A stretch of 50,089 nt of DNA from Oscillospiraceae bacterium (GCA_017429325.1 JAFRPC010000005.1:1-50089); one strand, 5' to 3'; positions 16,818 through 25,827 are shown, counted from the stretch's first letter. Notes: a model not told the origin generated them from the letters alone. Program-made: numbers and translations.

Positions 16818-17558
16818 ATGCCGATCTTCAACAAAAAGAACCCCGAGGCCGCCCCGCAGGCGGTGCCCACCCACATCGCCATCATCATGGACGGCAACGG
16901 ACGCTGGGCGAAAAAGCGGGGTCTGCCCCGGACCGCGGGGCACAAGGTGGGAGCCGAGGCCTTCCGCACCATTGCCAACTACGCCAAGTCCATCGGCCTG
17001 CGCTATCTGACGGTCTACGCCTTCTCCACCGAGAACTGGAAGCGCTCTGAGGAGGAGGTCAGTGCCATTATGGAGCTGCTGGAGAAGTACCTCCGGGAGG
17101 CCATCCGGGACATGGACAAGAACCGGGTCCGCTTCTGCTTCTTCGGGGACCTGACCCGCCTCTCCCCGGCCCTCCAGGCCGAGGCCGCCGAGGCCGTGGA
17201 GCGCTCCCGGCAGTACGAGGGCGTCCAGGTCAACTTCTGCCTGAACTACGGAGGCCGGGACGAGATCCTCCGGGCTGCCCGGGCCTTTGCGGCCCGCTGC
17301 GCCGCCGGGGAGGCGAAGCCCGAGGACCTGACCGAGGAGGCCTTCTCAAATCTGCTCTGGTCCGCCGGGGTCCCGGACCCGGACCTGGTGATCCGGCCCA
17401 GTGGGGAGGAGCGCATCTCCAACTTCCTGCTCTGGCAGAGCGCCTATGCCGAGTACTATTTCACCGACACCCTCTGGCCGGACTTCGGGCCGAAGGACCT
17501 GGATCTGGCCATCGAGGCCTACAACAAGCGCAGCCGCCGCTACGGCGGCGCGAAATAG
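16818..17558 (+). CDS. uppS: Isoprenyl transferase (undecaprenyl diphosphate synthase)
   Basis: A 246-aa cis-prenyltransferase making the C55 lipid carrier for peptidoglycan from FPP and IPP. The signature IAIIMDGNGRWAKKRG contains the catalytic Asp (D25). YAFSTENWKR, VNFCLNYGGRDEI and DLVIRPSGEERISNFLLWQS are all intact. The start ATG 16818 lies 2 bp after the DUF1016 stop, and its ribosome-binding site GCGAGGG sits inside the last codons of that gene. In most Firmicutes uppS directly follows pyrH-frr; here 2.7 kb of accessory genes intervene, so expression probably depends on the inserted genes. cdsA and dxr do not follow. Confidence 0.96.
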   Translation: MPIFNKKNPEAAPQAVPTHIAIIMDGNGRWAKKRGLPRTAGHKVGAEAFRTIANYAKSIGLRYLTVYAFSTENWKRSEEEVSAIMELLEKYLREAIRDMDKNRVRFCFFGDLTRLSPALQAEAAEAVERSRQYEGVQVNFCLNYGGRDEILRAARAFAARCAAGEAKPEDLTEEAFSNLLWSAGVPDPDLVIRPSGEERISNFLLWQSAYAEYYFTDTLWPDFGPKDLDLAIEAYNKRSRRYGGAK

Positions 17559-17632
17559 CGGCGATCGGCCTCCGGCGCGGAGGCTCAGGCTGTCAAAGAA
17601 CGATCTGCACAAAATTCCCGGAAGAGCAGGAC

Positions 17633-17858
17633 AAGTTGAAAGTTGAAAGTGAAAAATTGAAAGTTGTGGTATCGTTCAAATTGCGATTTGAACGATGAGA
17701 AAAGAAACATAGAAATACGGACGGTTCATTCGCTGTAATGAACTGGTATCTGCACGATAGAGCAGGAAGCGGCCTGTTTTAAGGTTTTTTCCTTTTTTCA
17801 AATGGCAATTTGAAAAACTCCTCCATTTTCAACTTTCAACTATCAATTTTCAACTATA
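17633..17858. repeat. AAGTTGA heptamers, hairpin block and TTTTCAA heptamers
   Basis: The gap 17559-17933 holds no gene. Heptamers 17633-17667; a hairpin with 11-bp arms ATCGTTCAAAT/ATTTGAACGAT at 17671-17696; a further heptamer array on the opposite sense at 17824-17858. The block 17641-17713 recurs almost exactly at 20957-21029. Confidence 0.8.
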
Positions 17859-17933
17859 TTTGATACACGGAATCGGCCTCCGATACGGAGGCTGATCGCA
17901 TCTGAGACAATTCTGAGAGAACGAGGAACAACG

Positions 17934-20819
17934 ATGAACCAAGCAACCATCCACGGCTTTGCGCCTGTCCGGGCGCGGGCCTTCCCGGAGCTGGAGGGCA
18001 GCCTGCGGGAGTACGTCCACGAGAAGACCGGCGCCCAGCTCTGCTGGCTGGACCGGCCCGACGAGAACAAGAGCTTTGCCATTGCCTTCAAGACCGTCCC
18101 CGAGGATTCCACCGGCGTCTTCCACATCTTAGAGCACGCTGTCCTCTGCGGCTCCGACAAATACCCCCTCCGGGATCCCTTCGTGGAGCTGCTAAAGACC
18201 TCGGTGCAGACCTACCTCAACGCCTCCACCTACCCGGACAAGACGGTCTATCCGGTCTCCAGCCGCAACGACCGGGACCTGCTGAACCTGATGGACATCT
18301 ATCTGGACGCGGTGTTCCACCCCGCCGTCTACCGCAGGCCCGAGATTTTCCTGCAGGAGGGCTGGCGCTGGGAAGGGGAGGGGGAAGCCCTCTGCCTCCA
18401 GGGCGTCGTGCTCAACGAGATGAAGGGCTCCCTGGCCGCTCCCCAGCGGGTGCTGGAGCGGGAGCTGGACCGGCTGCTCTATCCCGACACCTGCTACCGC
18501 TTCTGCGCCGGAGGCGAACCGGCCCACATCCCGGAGCTGAGCTGGGAGCGGCTTTTGGACTGTCACCGGAGCTTCTACCACCCCTCTAACGCCCGCATCT
18601 GCCTGGTGGGCTCCGTGGACCTGGAGGCCTGTCTGGAAAAGCTCGACGGCTTCCTGCGGGACTATGACCGGCGGGAGCTCTGCTTCGACATCCCCATGCA
18701 GGGGCCTCTGCCCGCCCAGCGCCGCACCGTGCCCTATGCCATCGGCGCCGGGGAGGACCCGGCGGAGCGGGCCGTCGTGGCCTGCGCCGTCCAGCTTGCC
18801 CGATTTGACGACGATTTGCGGAACAATCTCTTCTCCCTGCTCTGCGACTACCTGACCGACGACGATGACGCGCCCCTGAAGCGGGCCGTGCTGGACGCGG
18901 GCCTGGCCCAGGACTTTGAGATGGACCTGATGGACGGGGTTCAGCAGAGCGTGGGCTACTGGGCCGCCTGGAACACCGACCCCGCGGAGCAGCCCGCTCT
19001 GGAGCGGCTGGTCCGGGAGACCCTGACCCGGCTCACGGCCCAGGGCCTGGACCGGGAGCGGCTGGAGGCCTGCTTCCGCCGCTTTGCCTTTGAGCTCCGG
19101 GACCGGGACAGCGGTTCCACCCCCCGCAGTCTGGCGGAGGCGCTGGACATGCTGGACACCTGGCTCTACGGCGGAGACCCCGCCCAGGGCCTGCTGGCGG
19201 AGGAGGCCCTGGCGGAGCTGGAGGCGGCCCTGCAAACCGACGCCCCGGAGCGCCTGCTGCGGGAGCTCTTTTTGGACGATTCCCACGCCGCCGTGCTGAC
19301 CCTGCTGCCCTCCACGACCCTGGCGGCGGAGCAGGCCGCGGCGGAGCGGGCCCTGTTCCGGGCCGAGGCTGCCCGTCGGAGCGCGGCGGACTGGGCCCGG
19401 CAGGCGGAAGAGGCTGAGGCCCTGCACCGCTGGCAGCAGACGCCGGACAGCCCGGAGGCCCTGGCCTCCATCCCCCTGCTGCGGCTTTCGGACCTGGCGC
19501 AGGAGCCGGAGCCCCTGCCCGTGACCGAGGCTCGGCTGGCGGGGACCCCGGTGCTGCGCCATCGCACGGGCGGCAGTCTGGCCTTTCTGCGGGCCCACTT
19601 TGAGGCCTCGGACCTGGACCTGGAGGAGCTGCCCCGGCTGGCGCTGCTCTGCGAGCTCCTGGGCTGCATGGGGACCCGACGCTATGACAGGGGCCGTCTG
19701 CCCCTGGAGCTGATGCGGAACCTGGGCCGTCTGGATTTCCGGCCCACGATTTTGGAGGGCCGGGAGCCGGGCCATTGCCGGGTCCTGCTGACCGGCCTGC
19801 TGGCCTGCCTGCCGGAGCAGGCGGAGGCCGCGGCGGAGCTGCTGTCCGAGCTGCTCACCGCCACGGTCTGGGAGGACCTGCCCCTGCTGCGGGACAACCT
19901 CCAGCAGATGGCCTTGGAGGCCGGGAAGCGCCTGACCGGCGCCGGACAGCGCTATGCCATCACCCGCGCCTCCGCCCGGCTCAGCGCCCGCGGCGCGGCC
20001 AATGAGTATAAGGGCGGCCTGGAATACCTCCGCTGGCTCAGGACGGTCAGCGCTGCCGACGACGCAGCCCTTCGGGACCTGCTGGGGGAGCTGTCCGCTC
20101 TGGCCCGGCGCCTGGTGACGCGGGAACGGCTGACCCTCTCCTGCAACGAGCGGGTCTCCGACGCGGCCCTGAATGCGCTGCTCCGGGCAGTGCCCGTGTC
20201 GGGACTGCCTCTTCCCCCCGAGGCGGCCTACGCTATGGGCGGCGCCCGGCGGGAAGGCGCGGCCATCCCTGCCGCCGTGGGCTTTGCCGCCGCCGCGGGG
20301 AATCTGCGCCGCCGGGGCAGAGCCTTCAACGGCCACTATCCCGTCCTGTGCACGGTGCTGAACTACCTCTACCTCTGGCAGGAGATCCGGGTCCGGGGCG
20401 GGGCCTACGGCTGCGGCTTCAGCGCCTACGGAAACGGGGACCTGAACTGCTACAGCTATCGGGACCCACAGCCGGGCCGTTCCCTCCGCATCTTCCGCGG
20501 GGCCGCCCGGTGGCTGCGGGACTACTGCGCCGGGGAGCCGGACCTGACGGGCTTCATCCTGGGCTCCGCCTCGGCTTTGGACCCCCTGCGGGACGCGGAG
20601 ACGAAGCTCAGCACCGCGGAGCAGCGCCGCCTGCGGGGCCTGTCCGAGGAGACCGTGAATCGCTGGTATCGGGAGCTGCTGGAGACCACCCCCGCCGACC
20701 TGCTGGCCCTGGCTCCGGCGCTGGAGGAGCTGGCCGAGGAGAACGCCGTCTGCGTCGTGGCCTCCGCCCCCCTGCTGGAGCCCTGCGGGGTAACGCAGGT
20801 GAGAATGGACAACGAATGA
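17934..20819 (+). CDS. M16C metallopeptidase (presequence-protease/insulinase type)
   Basis: A 961-aa zinc peptidase of the large single-chain 'cryptidase' kind that degrades peptides inside a closed chamber. The inverted zinc motif HILEH is at residues 64-68, followed by the third ligand Glu in VLNEMKG (E162). FKTVPEDSTGVFHILEHAVLCG and the RDPFVELLKTS, LNASTYPDKTVYP stretches identify the M16C/PreP branch. The length matches two catalytic-like halves, the second inactive (RGGAYGCGFSAYG near 820). No signal peptide is present, so it is cytoplasmic. It is Leu/Glu/Arg-rich with very GC-rich codons, like the neighbours. GAACGAGGA precedes the ATG. No clear promoter was seen. Confidence 0.93.
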   Translation: MNQATIHGFAPVRARAFPELEGSLREYVHEKTGAQLCWLDRPDENKSFAIAFKTVPEDSTGVFHILEHAVLCGSDKYPLRDPFVELLKTSVQTYLNASTYPDKTVYPVSSRNDRDLLNLMDIYLDAVFHPAVYRRPEIFLQEGWRWEGEGEALCLQGVVLNEMKGSLAAPQRVLERELDRLLYPDTCYRFCAGGEPAHIPELSWERLLDCHRSFYHPSNARICLVGSVDLEACLEKLDGFLRDYDRRELCFDIPMQGPLPAQRRTVPYAIGAGEDPAERAVVACAVQLARFDDDLRNNLFSLLCDYLTDDDDAPLKRAVLDAGLAQDFEMDLMDGVQQSVGYWAAWNTDPAEQPALERLVRETLTRLTAQGLDRERLEACFRRFAFELRDRDSGSTPRSLAEALDMLDTWLYGGDPAQGLLAEEALAELEAALQTDAPERLLRELFLDDSHAAVLTLLPSTTLAAEQAAAERALFRAEAARRSAADWARQAEEAEALHRWQQTPDSPEALASIPLLRLSDLAQEPEPLPVTEARLAGTPVLRHRTGGSLAFLRAHFEASDLDLEELPRLALLCELLGCMGTRRYDRGRLPLELMRNLGRLDFRPTILEGREPGHCRVLLTGLLACLPEQAEAAAELLSELLTATVWEDLPLLRDNLQQMALEAGKRLTGAGQRYAITRASARLSARGAANEYKGGLEYLRWLRTVSAADDAALRDLLGELSALARRLVTRERLTLSCNERVSDAALNALLRAVPVSGLPLPPEAAYAMGGARREGAAIPAAVGFAAAAGNLRRRGRAFNGHYPVLCTVLNYLYLWQEIRVRGGAYGCGFSAYGNGDLNCYSYRDPQPGRSLRIFRGAARWLRDYCAGEPDLTGFILGSASALDPLRDAETKLSTAEQRRLRGLSEETVNRWYRELLETTPADLLALAPALEELAEENAVCVVASAPLLEPCGVTQVRMDNE

Positions 20820-20826
20820 CCCGCCT

Positions 20827-21029
20827 GTAGGGACGAGCATTGCTTGTCCGCCGTTCCCCGTACGGGCGAGGTAAGAAGTAAGAGGTAAGAAGTAAGAGGT
20901 AAGCCGTAGGGGCGCTCACTGAGCGCCCGCCGTCCCCCCGTCCGGAAACAGTTGAAAGTTGAAAGTGAAAAGTTGAAAGTTGTGGTATCGTTCAAATTGC
21001 GATTTGAACGATGAGAAAAGAACCATAGA
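20827..21029. repeat. Two palindromes, two heptamer arrays, hairpin block
   Basis: GTAG palindromes at 20827-20849 (arms with GACGAGC/GCTTGTC, one G-T pair) and 20906-20928 (arms GGGCGCTCA/TGAGCGCCC). AAGAAGT/AAGAGGT heptamers at 20869-20903. AAGTTGA heptamers at 20949-20985. The 11-bp-arm hairpin at 20987-21012, a second copy of the block at 17641-17713. A degenerate palindrome fragment follows at about 21057-21080. Confidence 0.8.
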
Positions 21030-21148
21030 ATTACGAATACGTTCTCTGACAGTCTGGGGTCAAGCATTGCCTGTCCGCCGTTCCCCGCAGTATAACTTTC
21101 CCTCATAACCGAAATAAAAACAATTCATGCCTTCCTTCGGGAAAGGGC

Positions 21149-21177
21149 TTGCAAAATCTGCGCGGAGCTTGTATAAT
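21149..21177 (+). promoter_or_regulatory. Promoter of the aconitase-like gene
   Basis: TTGCAA (21149-21154), 17-bp spacer, TATAAT (21172-21177), leaving a leader of about 95 bases with AAAAGGAGA before the ATG at 21280. Confidence 0.75.
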
Positions 21178-21279
21178 AGCCTGTGGGGAGTTTGTCGGGC
21201 GAATTCGCCGCTCCGGCCTCCCGGAAAATATATGGGTCGTCTGACCCCTGCGCGATCAATACGCAAAAGGAGAAGAATC

Positions 21280-23535
21280 ATGCTGAAACTCTACGAAACC
21301 GGTATCTATCTTGTTGACGGCGAGAAGATCGTTACGGATCCCGCCCAGCTTCCCAAGCAGGTCTCTCAGGAAGAAGCCAGCAAGGGCACCATGGCCTATG
21401 GCATCCTGAAGGCCCACAACACCACGGACGACATGGAGAACCTCAAGCTGAAGTACGACTCCATGGCCTCCCACGACATCACCTATGTCGGCATCATCCA
21501 GACGGCCCGGGCCTCCGGCATGAAGGAGTTCCCCCTGCCCTACCTGCTGACCAACTGCCACAACTCCCTCTGCGCTGTCGGCGGCACCATCAACGAGGAC
21601 GACCACAAGTTCGCCCTGTCCTGCGCCCACAAGTACGGCGGCATCTATGTTCCCACCAACCTGGGCAACATCCACTCCCTGAACCGGGAGCTCATGGCCG
21701 GCTGCGGCAAGATGATTCTGGGCTCCGACTCCCACACCCGCTACGGCGCCCTCGGCACCCTGGCCGTAGGCGAAGGCGGCGGCGAGCTGGCCAAGCAGCT
21801 GGTTGGCCGTACCTACGACTTCAAGCGTCCCGGCGTCATCGCCATCTACCTGACCGGCAAGCCCAAGCCCGGCGTCGGCCCCCACGACGTGGCCCTGACC
21901 CTGGTGGGCGAGACCTACAAGAACGGCTACGTGAAGAACAAGGTCATGGAGTTCGTCGGCCCCGGCATCGCCAACCTGCCCATCGAGTACCGCAACGCCA
22001 TTGACGTTATGACCACCGAGACCACCTGCTGGTCCTCCATCTGGGTCACGGACGACGAGACCAAGCGCTACCTCACCATCCACGGCCGTCCCGAGGACTA
22101 CAAGGAGCTGAAGCCCGCCCCCATCACCTACTATGACGGCTGCGTCTACGTGGACCTCTCCAAGATCGAGTGCACCATCGCCATGCCCATGCACCCCTCC
22201 AACATCTACACCATCCATGAGCTCCAGGAGAACGCTGCGGACATCCTCCATCTGGTGGAAGAGAACGCCAACAAGCAGCTCAAGAAGGTCAAGATGGACC
22301 TCTCCTCCAAGTTCCATGACGGCGCCATCTGGTGCGACCAGGGCGAGATCGCCGGCTGCTCCGGCGGTACCTACGACTCCATCTGCGCCGCCGCCGACAT
22401 TCTGAAGGGCAAGTCCACCGGCAACGGCGTCTTCTCCCTGAGCTTCTATCCCGGCTCCATGCCCGCCCTGGCCTCCCTGATCAAGACCGGCCGTGCGCTG
22501 GACATCGTCTCCTCCGGCGCTCTGCTCCGCGAGTGCTTCTGCGGTCCCTGCTTCGGCGCCGGCGACACCCCCGCCAACGGCGAGTTCTCCATCCGTCATA
22601 CCACCCGGAACTTCCCCAACCGCGAGGGCTCCAAGCCCGGCGAGGGCCAGATCTCCGCGGTCGCCCTGATGGACTCCCGCTCCATCGCCGCCACCGCCGC
22701 CAACGGCGGCAAGCTGACCGCCGCCTCCGACATCGAGGTGGAGTACACCGATCCCGCCTACTTCTTCGACAAGGGCATCTACGAGAAGCGCATCTACAAC
22801 GGCTGGCAGAAGGCCGAGCCCGAGCATGAGCTGAAGTTCGGTCCCAACATCAAGGACTGGCCCGACATGCCCGCTCTGACCGACGACCTGCTGGTCAAGG
22901 TCTGCTCCTACATCACCGACCCCGTCACCACCACCGACGAGCTGATCCCCTCCGGCGAGACCTCCTCCTACCGCTCCAACCCCGAGCGTCTGTCCGAGTT
23001 TGCCCTGTCCCGCCGCGACCCCGAGTACGTGGGCCGCTCCAAGGTCCTGCGTCAGTTCGACCGCGACCGCCGCGCCGGCAAGGGCCTGAGCGACGAGGTT
23101 ATCAAGGTTTACGAGGCTCTGGAGAAGGCCGGCTTCAAGGTTGACCGCGAGGGCACCGACATCGGCTCCACCATCTACGCCAACTGCCCCGGCGACGGCT
23201 CTGCCCGTGAGCAGGCCGCCTCCTGCCAGCGCGTCATGGGCGCCTCCGCCAACCTGGCCCGCTCCTACGCCACCAAGCGCTATCGCTCCAACTGCATCAA
23301 CTGGGGCATGGTCCCGTTCCTGACCGAGGACAACGAGGAATTCGAGCTGGGCGACTACGTCTTCATCCCCGGCGTCCGTGAGGCCGTTCTCGAGGCGAAG
23401 GACAACTTCCCCGCCTACGTCGTCAAGGCCGACGGCACCGTCAAGGAGATCAAGCTCTCCCTGGGCGGTCTGACCAAGGACGAGCGCCAGATCATCGCCG
23501 ACGGCTGCCTGATCAACTACTACCGCAACAACTAA
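21280..23535 (+). CDS. Aconitase-superfamily hydratase (YbhJ-like)
   Basis: A 751-aa cytoplasmic [4Fe-4S] hydro-lyase of the aconitase fold. Cluster ligands are visible as GCSGGTYDS (first Cys) and CFCGPCFGAGD (two Cys). LGSDSHTRYGALGTLAVGEGG is the substrate/Asp-His region, and the swivelling C-domain carries GDGSAREQAASCQR. In true aconitases that last motif is GSSREHA; here the second Ser is Ala and the His is Gln. With the unusual N-terminus this points to the YbhJ-like group, generally annotated only as 'hydratase', so citrate/isocitrate activity is uncertain. Clean codon usage with C-ending codons suggests high expression. I chose ATG 21280 for its AAAAGGAGA site. It has its own promoter and terminator. 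Confidence 0.85.
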   Translation: MLKLYETGIYLVDGEKIVTDPAQLPKQVSQEEASKGTMAYGILKAHNTTDDMENLKLKYDSMASHDITYVGIIQTARASGMKEFPLPYLLTNCHNSLCAVGGTINEDDHKFALSCAHKYGGIYVPTNLGNIHSLNRELMAGCGKMILGSDSHTRYGALGTLAVGEGGGELAKQLVGRTYDFKRPGVIAIYLTGKPKPGVGPHDVALTLVGETYKNGYVKNKVMEFVGPGIANLPIEYRNAIDVMTTETTCWSSIWVTDDETKRYLTIHGRPEDYKELKPAPITYYDGCVYVDLSKIECTIAMPMHPSNIYTIHELQENAADILHLVEENANKQLKKVKMDLSSKFHDGAIWCDQGEIAGCSGGTYDSICAAADILKGKSTGNGVFSLSFYPGSMPALASLIKTGRALDIVSSGALLRECFCGPCFGAGDTPANGEFSIRHTTRNFPNREGSKPGEGQISAVALMDSRSIAATAANGGKLTAASDIEVEYTDPAYFFDKGIYEKRIYNGWQKAEPEHELKFGPNIKDWPDMPALTDDLLVKVCSYITDPVTTTDELIPSGETSSYRSNPERLSEFALSRRDPEYVGRSKVLRQFDRDRRAGKGLSDEVIKVYEALEKAGFKVDREGTDIGSTIYANCPGDGSAREQAASCQRVMGASANLARSYATKRYRSNCINWGMVPFLTEDNEEFELGDYVFIPGVREAVLEAKDNFPAYVVKADGTVKEIKLSLGGLTKDERQIIADGCLINYYRNN

Positions 23536-23544
23536 GCTTTGCTG

Positions 23545-23577
23545 AAAGCGCCTCCCGGCCACCGGGAGGCGCTTTTT
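23545..23577 (+). terminator. Terminator of the aconitase-like gene
   Basis: Arms AAAGCGCCTCCCGG/CCGGGAGGCGCTTT with a 3-base loop, ending in five T. Confidence 0.92.
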
Positions 23578-23622
23578 CATAAACCCCGCTGATTTTCAAT
23601 TGAAAATCAGCGGGGTTTATGA
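23577..23622. repeat. 46-bp perfect palindrome
   Basis: Two 23-bp arms with no loop, centred on CAATTG between 23599 and 23600; the left arm starts TCATAAACCCCGCTGATT. It follows the T-run of the preceding terminator directly. Its right arm contains the -35 and the whole spacer of the next promoter. Confidence 0.95.
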
Positions 23623-23628
23623 TATAAT
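23600..23628 (+). promoter_or_regulatory. Promoter of the TIGR04255 gene, built in the palindrome
   Basis: TTGAAA (23600-23605), 17-bp spacer, TATAAT (23623-23628). The -35 and spacer are the right arm of the 46-bp palindrome, so folding or a dyad-binding protein would compete with polymerase. Confidence 0.75.
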
Positions 23629-23652
23629 AGCTAAAAAGGAGGTATCGACGTT

Positions 23653-24441
23653 ATGTTTTTGGACCGTGAACGCTATCTGTACCGCAAGCCGCAGCTTGTG
23701 GAGGTCATCTGCCAGCTCCGCTTCCCCACCATTCTCTCCATTTCCGCCCGGGAGCCCGCCGACTTCCAGGAGGCCATTCGCCGGGATTTCCCCCAGTACC
23801 AGCGGCTCCAGGAGCAGCCGCAGCCCAAGCTGACCGGCGTGCCCGGCAGCTTCCGGGTGGAGGAGAGCCCCAGGGTCATCAACTACCAGTTCCTCTCCGC
23901 CGACGGGAAATGGAAGGTCAATCTGACCAACACCTTCATCTCCCTGGCGACCCCGGCCTATACCAAGTGGGAGGACTTCGCCGCCAAGCTGGACCTGGTG
24001 CTGTCCCAGTTCATCCCCATCTACCAGCCCGCCTATTTTGAACGGGTGGGGCTGCGCTACATCAACGTCTTCTCCCGCAAGGCCCTGGACCTGGAGGAGG
24101 TGCCCTTCCGCGAGCTCTTCCAGCCCGGCTATCTGGGTCTGCTGGGGGAGGAGGACGTGCGGGAGGAGAGCTTCGCCCGCTCCGGCCAGGACATCGAGAT
24201 GCAGGCCTCCGGCGGCTGCAGGATCAAGATGCACGTGGGCCCCGGCATGATCCAGCGGGGCAAGGTCAAGGACCAGGAGATCAAGTTCATCTTGGACAAC
24301 GACGTGTTCATGAACGGCAAGCTGCCCGTGGCCCAGTGCGCCCCGGCCCTGCAAACCGTCCACATCCAGGCGGACCGGCTCTTCGCCGGCGCCCTGACCC
24401 AGCGCCTCCACGAGGCCATGGAGCCCGCGCTTATAGAGTGA
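23653..24441 (+). CDS. TIGR04255-family protein of unknown function
   Basis: A 262-aa cytoplasmic protein. The start LDRERYLYRKPQLVEVICQLRFP, the middle RVINYQFLSADGKWKVNLT and LRYINVFSRK fit the TIGR04255 family. This is a sporadically distributed group of unknown role, in my recollection sometimes near toxin-antitoxin or defence genes. No catalytic motif is evident, and a mostly beta, ligand-binding-like fold seems likely. AAGGAGG lies 9 bases before the ATG. The promoter overlaps a 46-bp perfect palindrome, and an inverted repeat follows the stop. It is convergent with the SLH-NlpC gene. Confidence 0.75.
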   Translation: MFLDRERYLYRKPQLVEVICQLRFPTILSISAREPADFQEAIRRDFPQYQRLQEQPQPKLTGVPGSFRVEESPRVINYQFLSADGKWKVNLTNTFISLATPAYTKWEDFAAKLDLVLSQFIPIYQPAYFERVGLRYINVFSRKALDLEEVPFRELFQPGYLGLLGEEDVREESFARSGQDIEMQASGGCRIKMHVGPGMIQRGKVKDQEIKFILDNDVFMNGKLPVAQCAPALQTVHIQADRLFAGALTQRLHEAMEPALIE

Positions 24442-24456
24442 AGCTTCGCAGAATAA

Positions 24457-24492
24457 TAGGAGGGACCGCGGAAAAATCCGCGGTCCCTCCTA
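24457..24492. terminator. Stem-loop between convergent genes
   Basis: A perfect 16-bp stem beginning TAGGAGGGACCGCGGA with an AAAA loop. There is no T-run on either strand, so it is a weak or pausing terminator serving both directions. Confidence 0.7.
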
Positions 24493-24508
24493 ATAATCAT
24501 CCATGGAT

Positions 24509-25642
24509 TTACGGCTCCGGCGTATAGCGCAGTACGCCGTGGAGCCGCTTGATGTAGCCGGAGCCCGGCGGGAAGAGGGAATAGGTGACGCCCAGGCCGG
24601 AGACGGAGTGCAGCACCAGCAGGCCCTCGTCCCGGAGCTCCAGATAGACCATGATGTGCCAGCCCGATTCGGGGTCGTGGTCCAGCAGCAGGTCCCCCGG
24701 CTTCAGCTCGTCTGAGATGCGTGCCAGATAGTCCGCCCCCTCCTCGTACTTGCCCCGGTCCAGAACGTGCTCAAAGGTCTCGGAGTTCCAAAGGGCCTTA
24801 CAGACCAGGTCCTCATAGGGCCGGAACCCGGAGTAGGTGAACATCCAGTTTACATAACCCGAACAGTCGATGACCGTGGGAATGCCTTCCTCCCCCAGCT
24901 CGTAGGCGTCGTCCACCCACTCCGCCCCTAAGGCCAGCTCGGCGGTCTCCAGCAGCTTCCGCTGCCAGCCCCGGACCGCCAGGCCGTACTCGGTCTCGCA
25001 TTGCAGGGCCGGAGCGCCCGGATAGCGGCTGTAACGGTACAGCAGGCACAGGAAGTCCAGGCGGGTCATGGGCTTGTCGGGGGAGAGGGTATAGGCGGTG
25101 GTGCCGGGGAGCAGAGCCTCCGTCAGGGCCCAGCGCCAGGCTGCCAGCTCCTCCGGGTCCGCGGGGAGGTCCACATAGCGCCCCTCCTCCGGGGCGGCCT
25201 CGGCCTCCGCGCCGCGGCGCTCCCAGCCTTGGACATAGCGCCGGAGGAGCAGCAGGGCGTCGGTTCGGCTCAGGACCCGGTTGGGCTCCGCCTCGGAGAC
25301 GGCGACCAGGCCCTGCTCCGCGCACCAGTGCAGCGGCGCATACCAGCGGGCCGCCTCCGGCCAGGCCGGGAGGGCGTCAGCGCAGCGGGAATGGGGGACG
25401 GGCTCGTAGGCATAGCGGTGGAGCCAAAGGGCAGCCTGTTTCAGGGTGAGGCGGCTGCCTAAGGTGCTCAGGATGCAGTCGGCAGGGGCAGTGATCCCGG
25501 CCTCCTGGGCCCAGCAGAGGGCGTCATAAGCGTCCGCGTCCGGCGGGAAAAGCCGAGACAAGCCGCCTGCCGCGGGGACCACCGACGCCGCCAGCAGGCA
25601 GAGCGCCAGAAAGAGCAGAAAGAACCTGCGCCGGATGTGCAT
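24509..25642 (-). CDS. Secreted SLH-like and NlpC/P60 (C40) cell-wall peptidase
   Basis: A 377-aa exported protein. A signal peptide (RRRFFLLFLALCLLAASV, probable cut near residue 25) is followed by three diverged S-layer-homology modules at about 32-78, 93-140 and 155-208. Each has the A..W....GI/L....TR.D.L.LLYRY pattern that binds secondary wall polymers. The C-terminal NlpC/P60 domain has DCSGYVNW (nucleophile C260) and SGWHIMVYLE (His329), so a gamma-D-glutamyl-diamino acid endopeptidase acting on peptidoglycan is likely. I chose ATG 25642 for AAAGGAG 8 bases upstream. The three modules are cysteine-containing and poor SLH matches, so wall binding is inferred. Confidence 0.85.
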   Translation of the reverse strand: MHIRRRFFLLFLALCLLAASVVPAAGGLSRLFPPDADAYDALCWAQEAGITAPADCILSTLGSRLTLKQAALWLHRYAYEPVPHSRCADALPAWPEAARWYAPLHWCAEQGLVAVSEAEPNRVLSRTDALLLLRRYVQGWERRGAEAEAAPEEGRYVDLPADPEELAAWRWALTEALLPGTTAYTLSPDKPMTRLDFLCLLYRYSRYPGAPALQCETEYGLAVRGWQRKLLETAELALGAEWVDDAYELGEEGIPTVIDCSGYVNWMFTYSGFRPYEDLVCKALWNSETFEHVLDRGKYEEGADYLARISDELKPGDLLLDHDPESGWHIMVYLELRDEGLLVLHSVSGLGVTYSLFPPGSGYIKRLHGVLRYTPEP

Positions 25643-25659
25643 GACGGGAACTCCTTTCG

Positions 25660-25815
25660 TTGAGGCTGAAAAGCCTTCCCCTTGGGGGCACAACAGTCCG
25701 GGGGACTGTTGTGTGTTTTATCACCATTTGCGCAGCTATGCTGCGGAAATGGTATCCTTCACGAAATAGGTGGCAGCGCCGGAGGCGCTGACGGATGAGG
25801 GGACGTCCGTGCGGG
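25660..25815. repeat. Non-coding hairpin-rich repeat element
   Basis: A chain of hairpins without a gene: AAGCCTTCCCC with GGGGGCAC; ACAACAGTCC/GGACTGTTGT; a CATTTGCGCAG and CTGCGGAAATG pair; GGCAGCGCCGGAGGCGCTG; then ACGGATGAGGGGACGTCC. The ends (CCTTCCCC and CGGATGAGG) are the same as those of the 102-bp units at 36489-36693, so it is a longer member of that family. Confidence 0.65.
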
Positions 25816-25827
25816 GGACGACGGCCC

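Noticed and set aside
17671-17696. Hairpin as a terminator for uppS
   Set aside because: There is no T-run after the stem, it lies over 100 bp past the stop, and an identical copy sits in an unrelated gap (20987-21012), so it is a repeat element.
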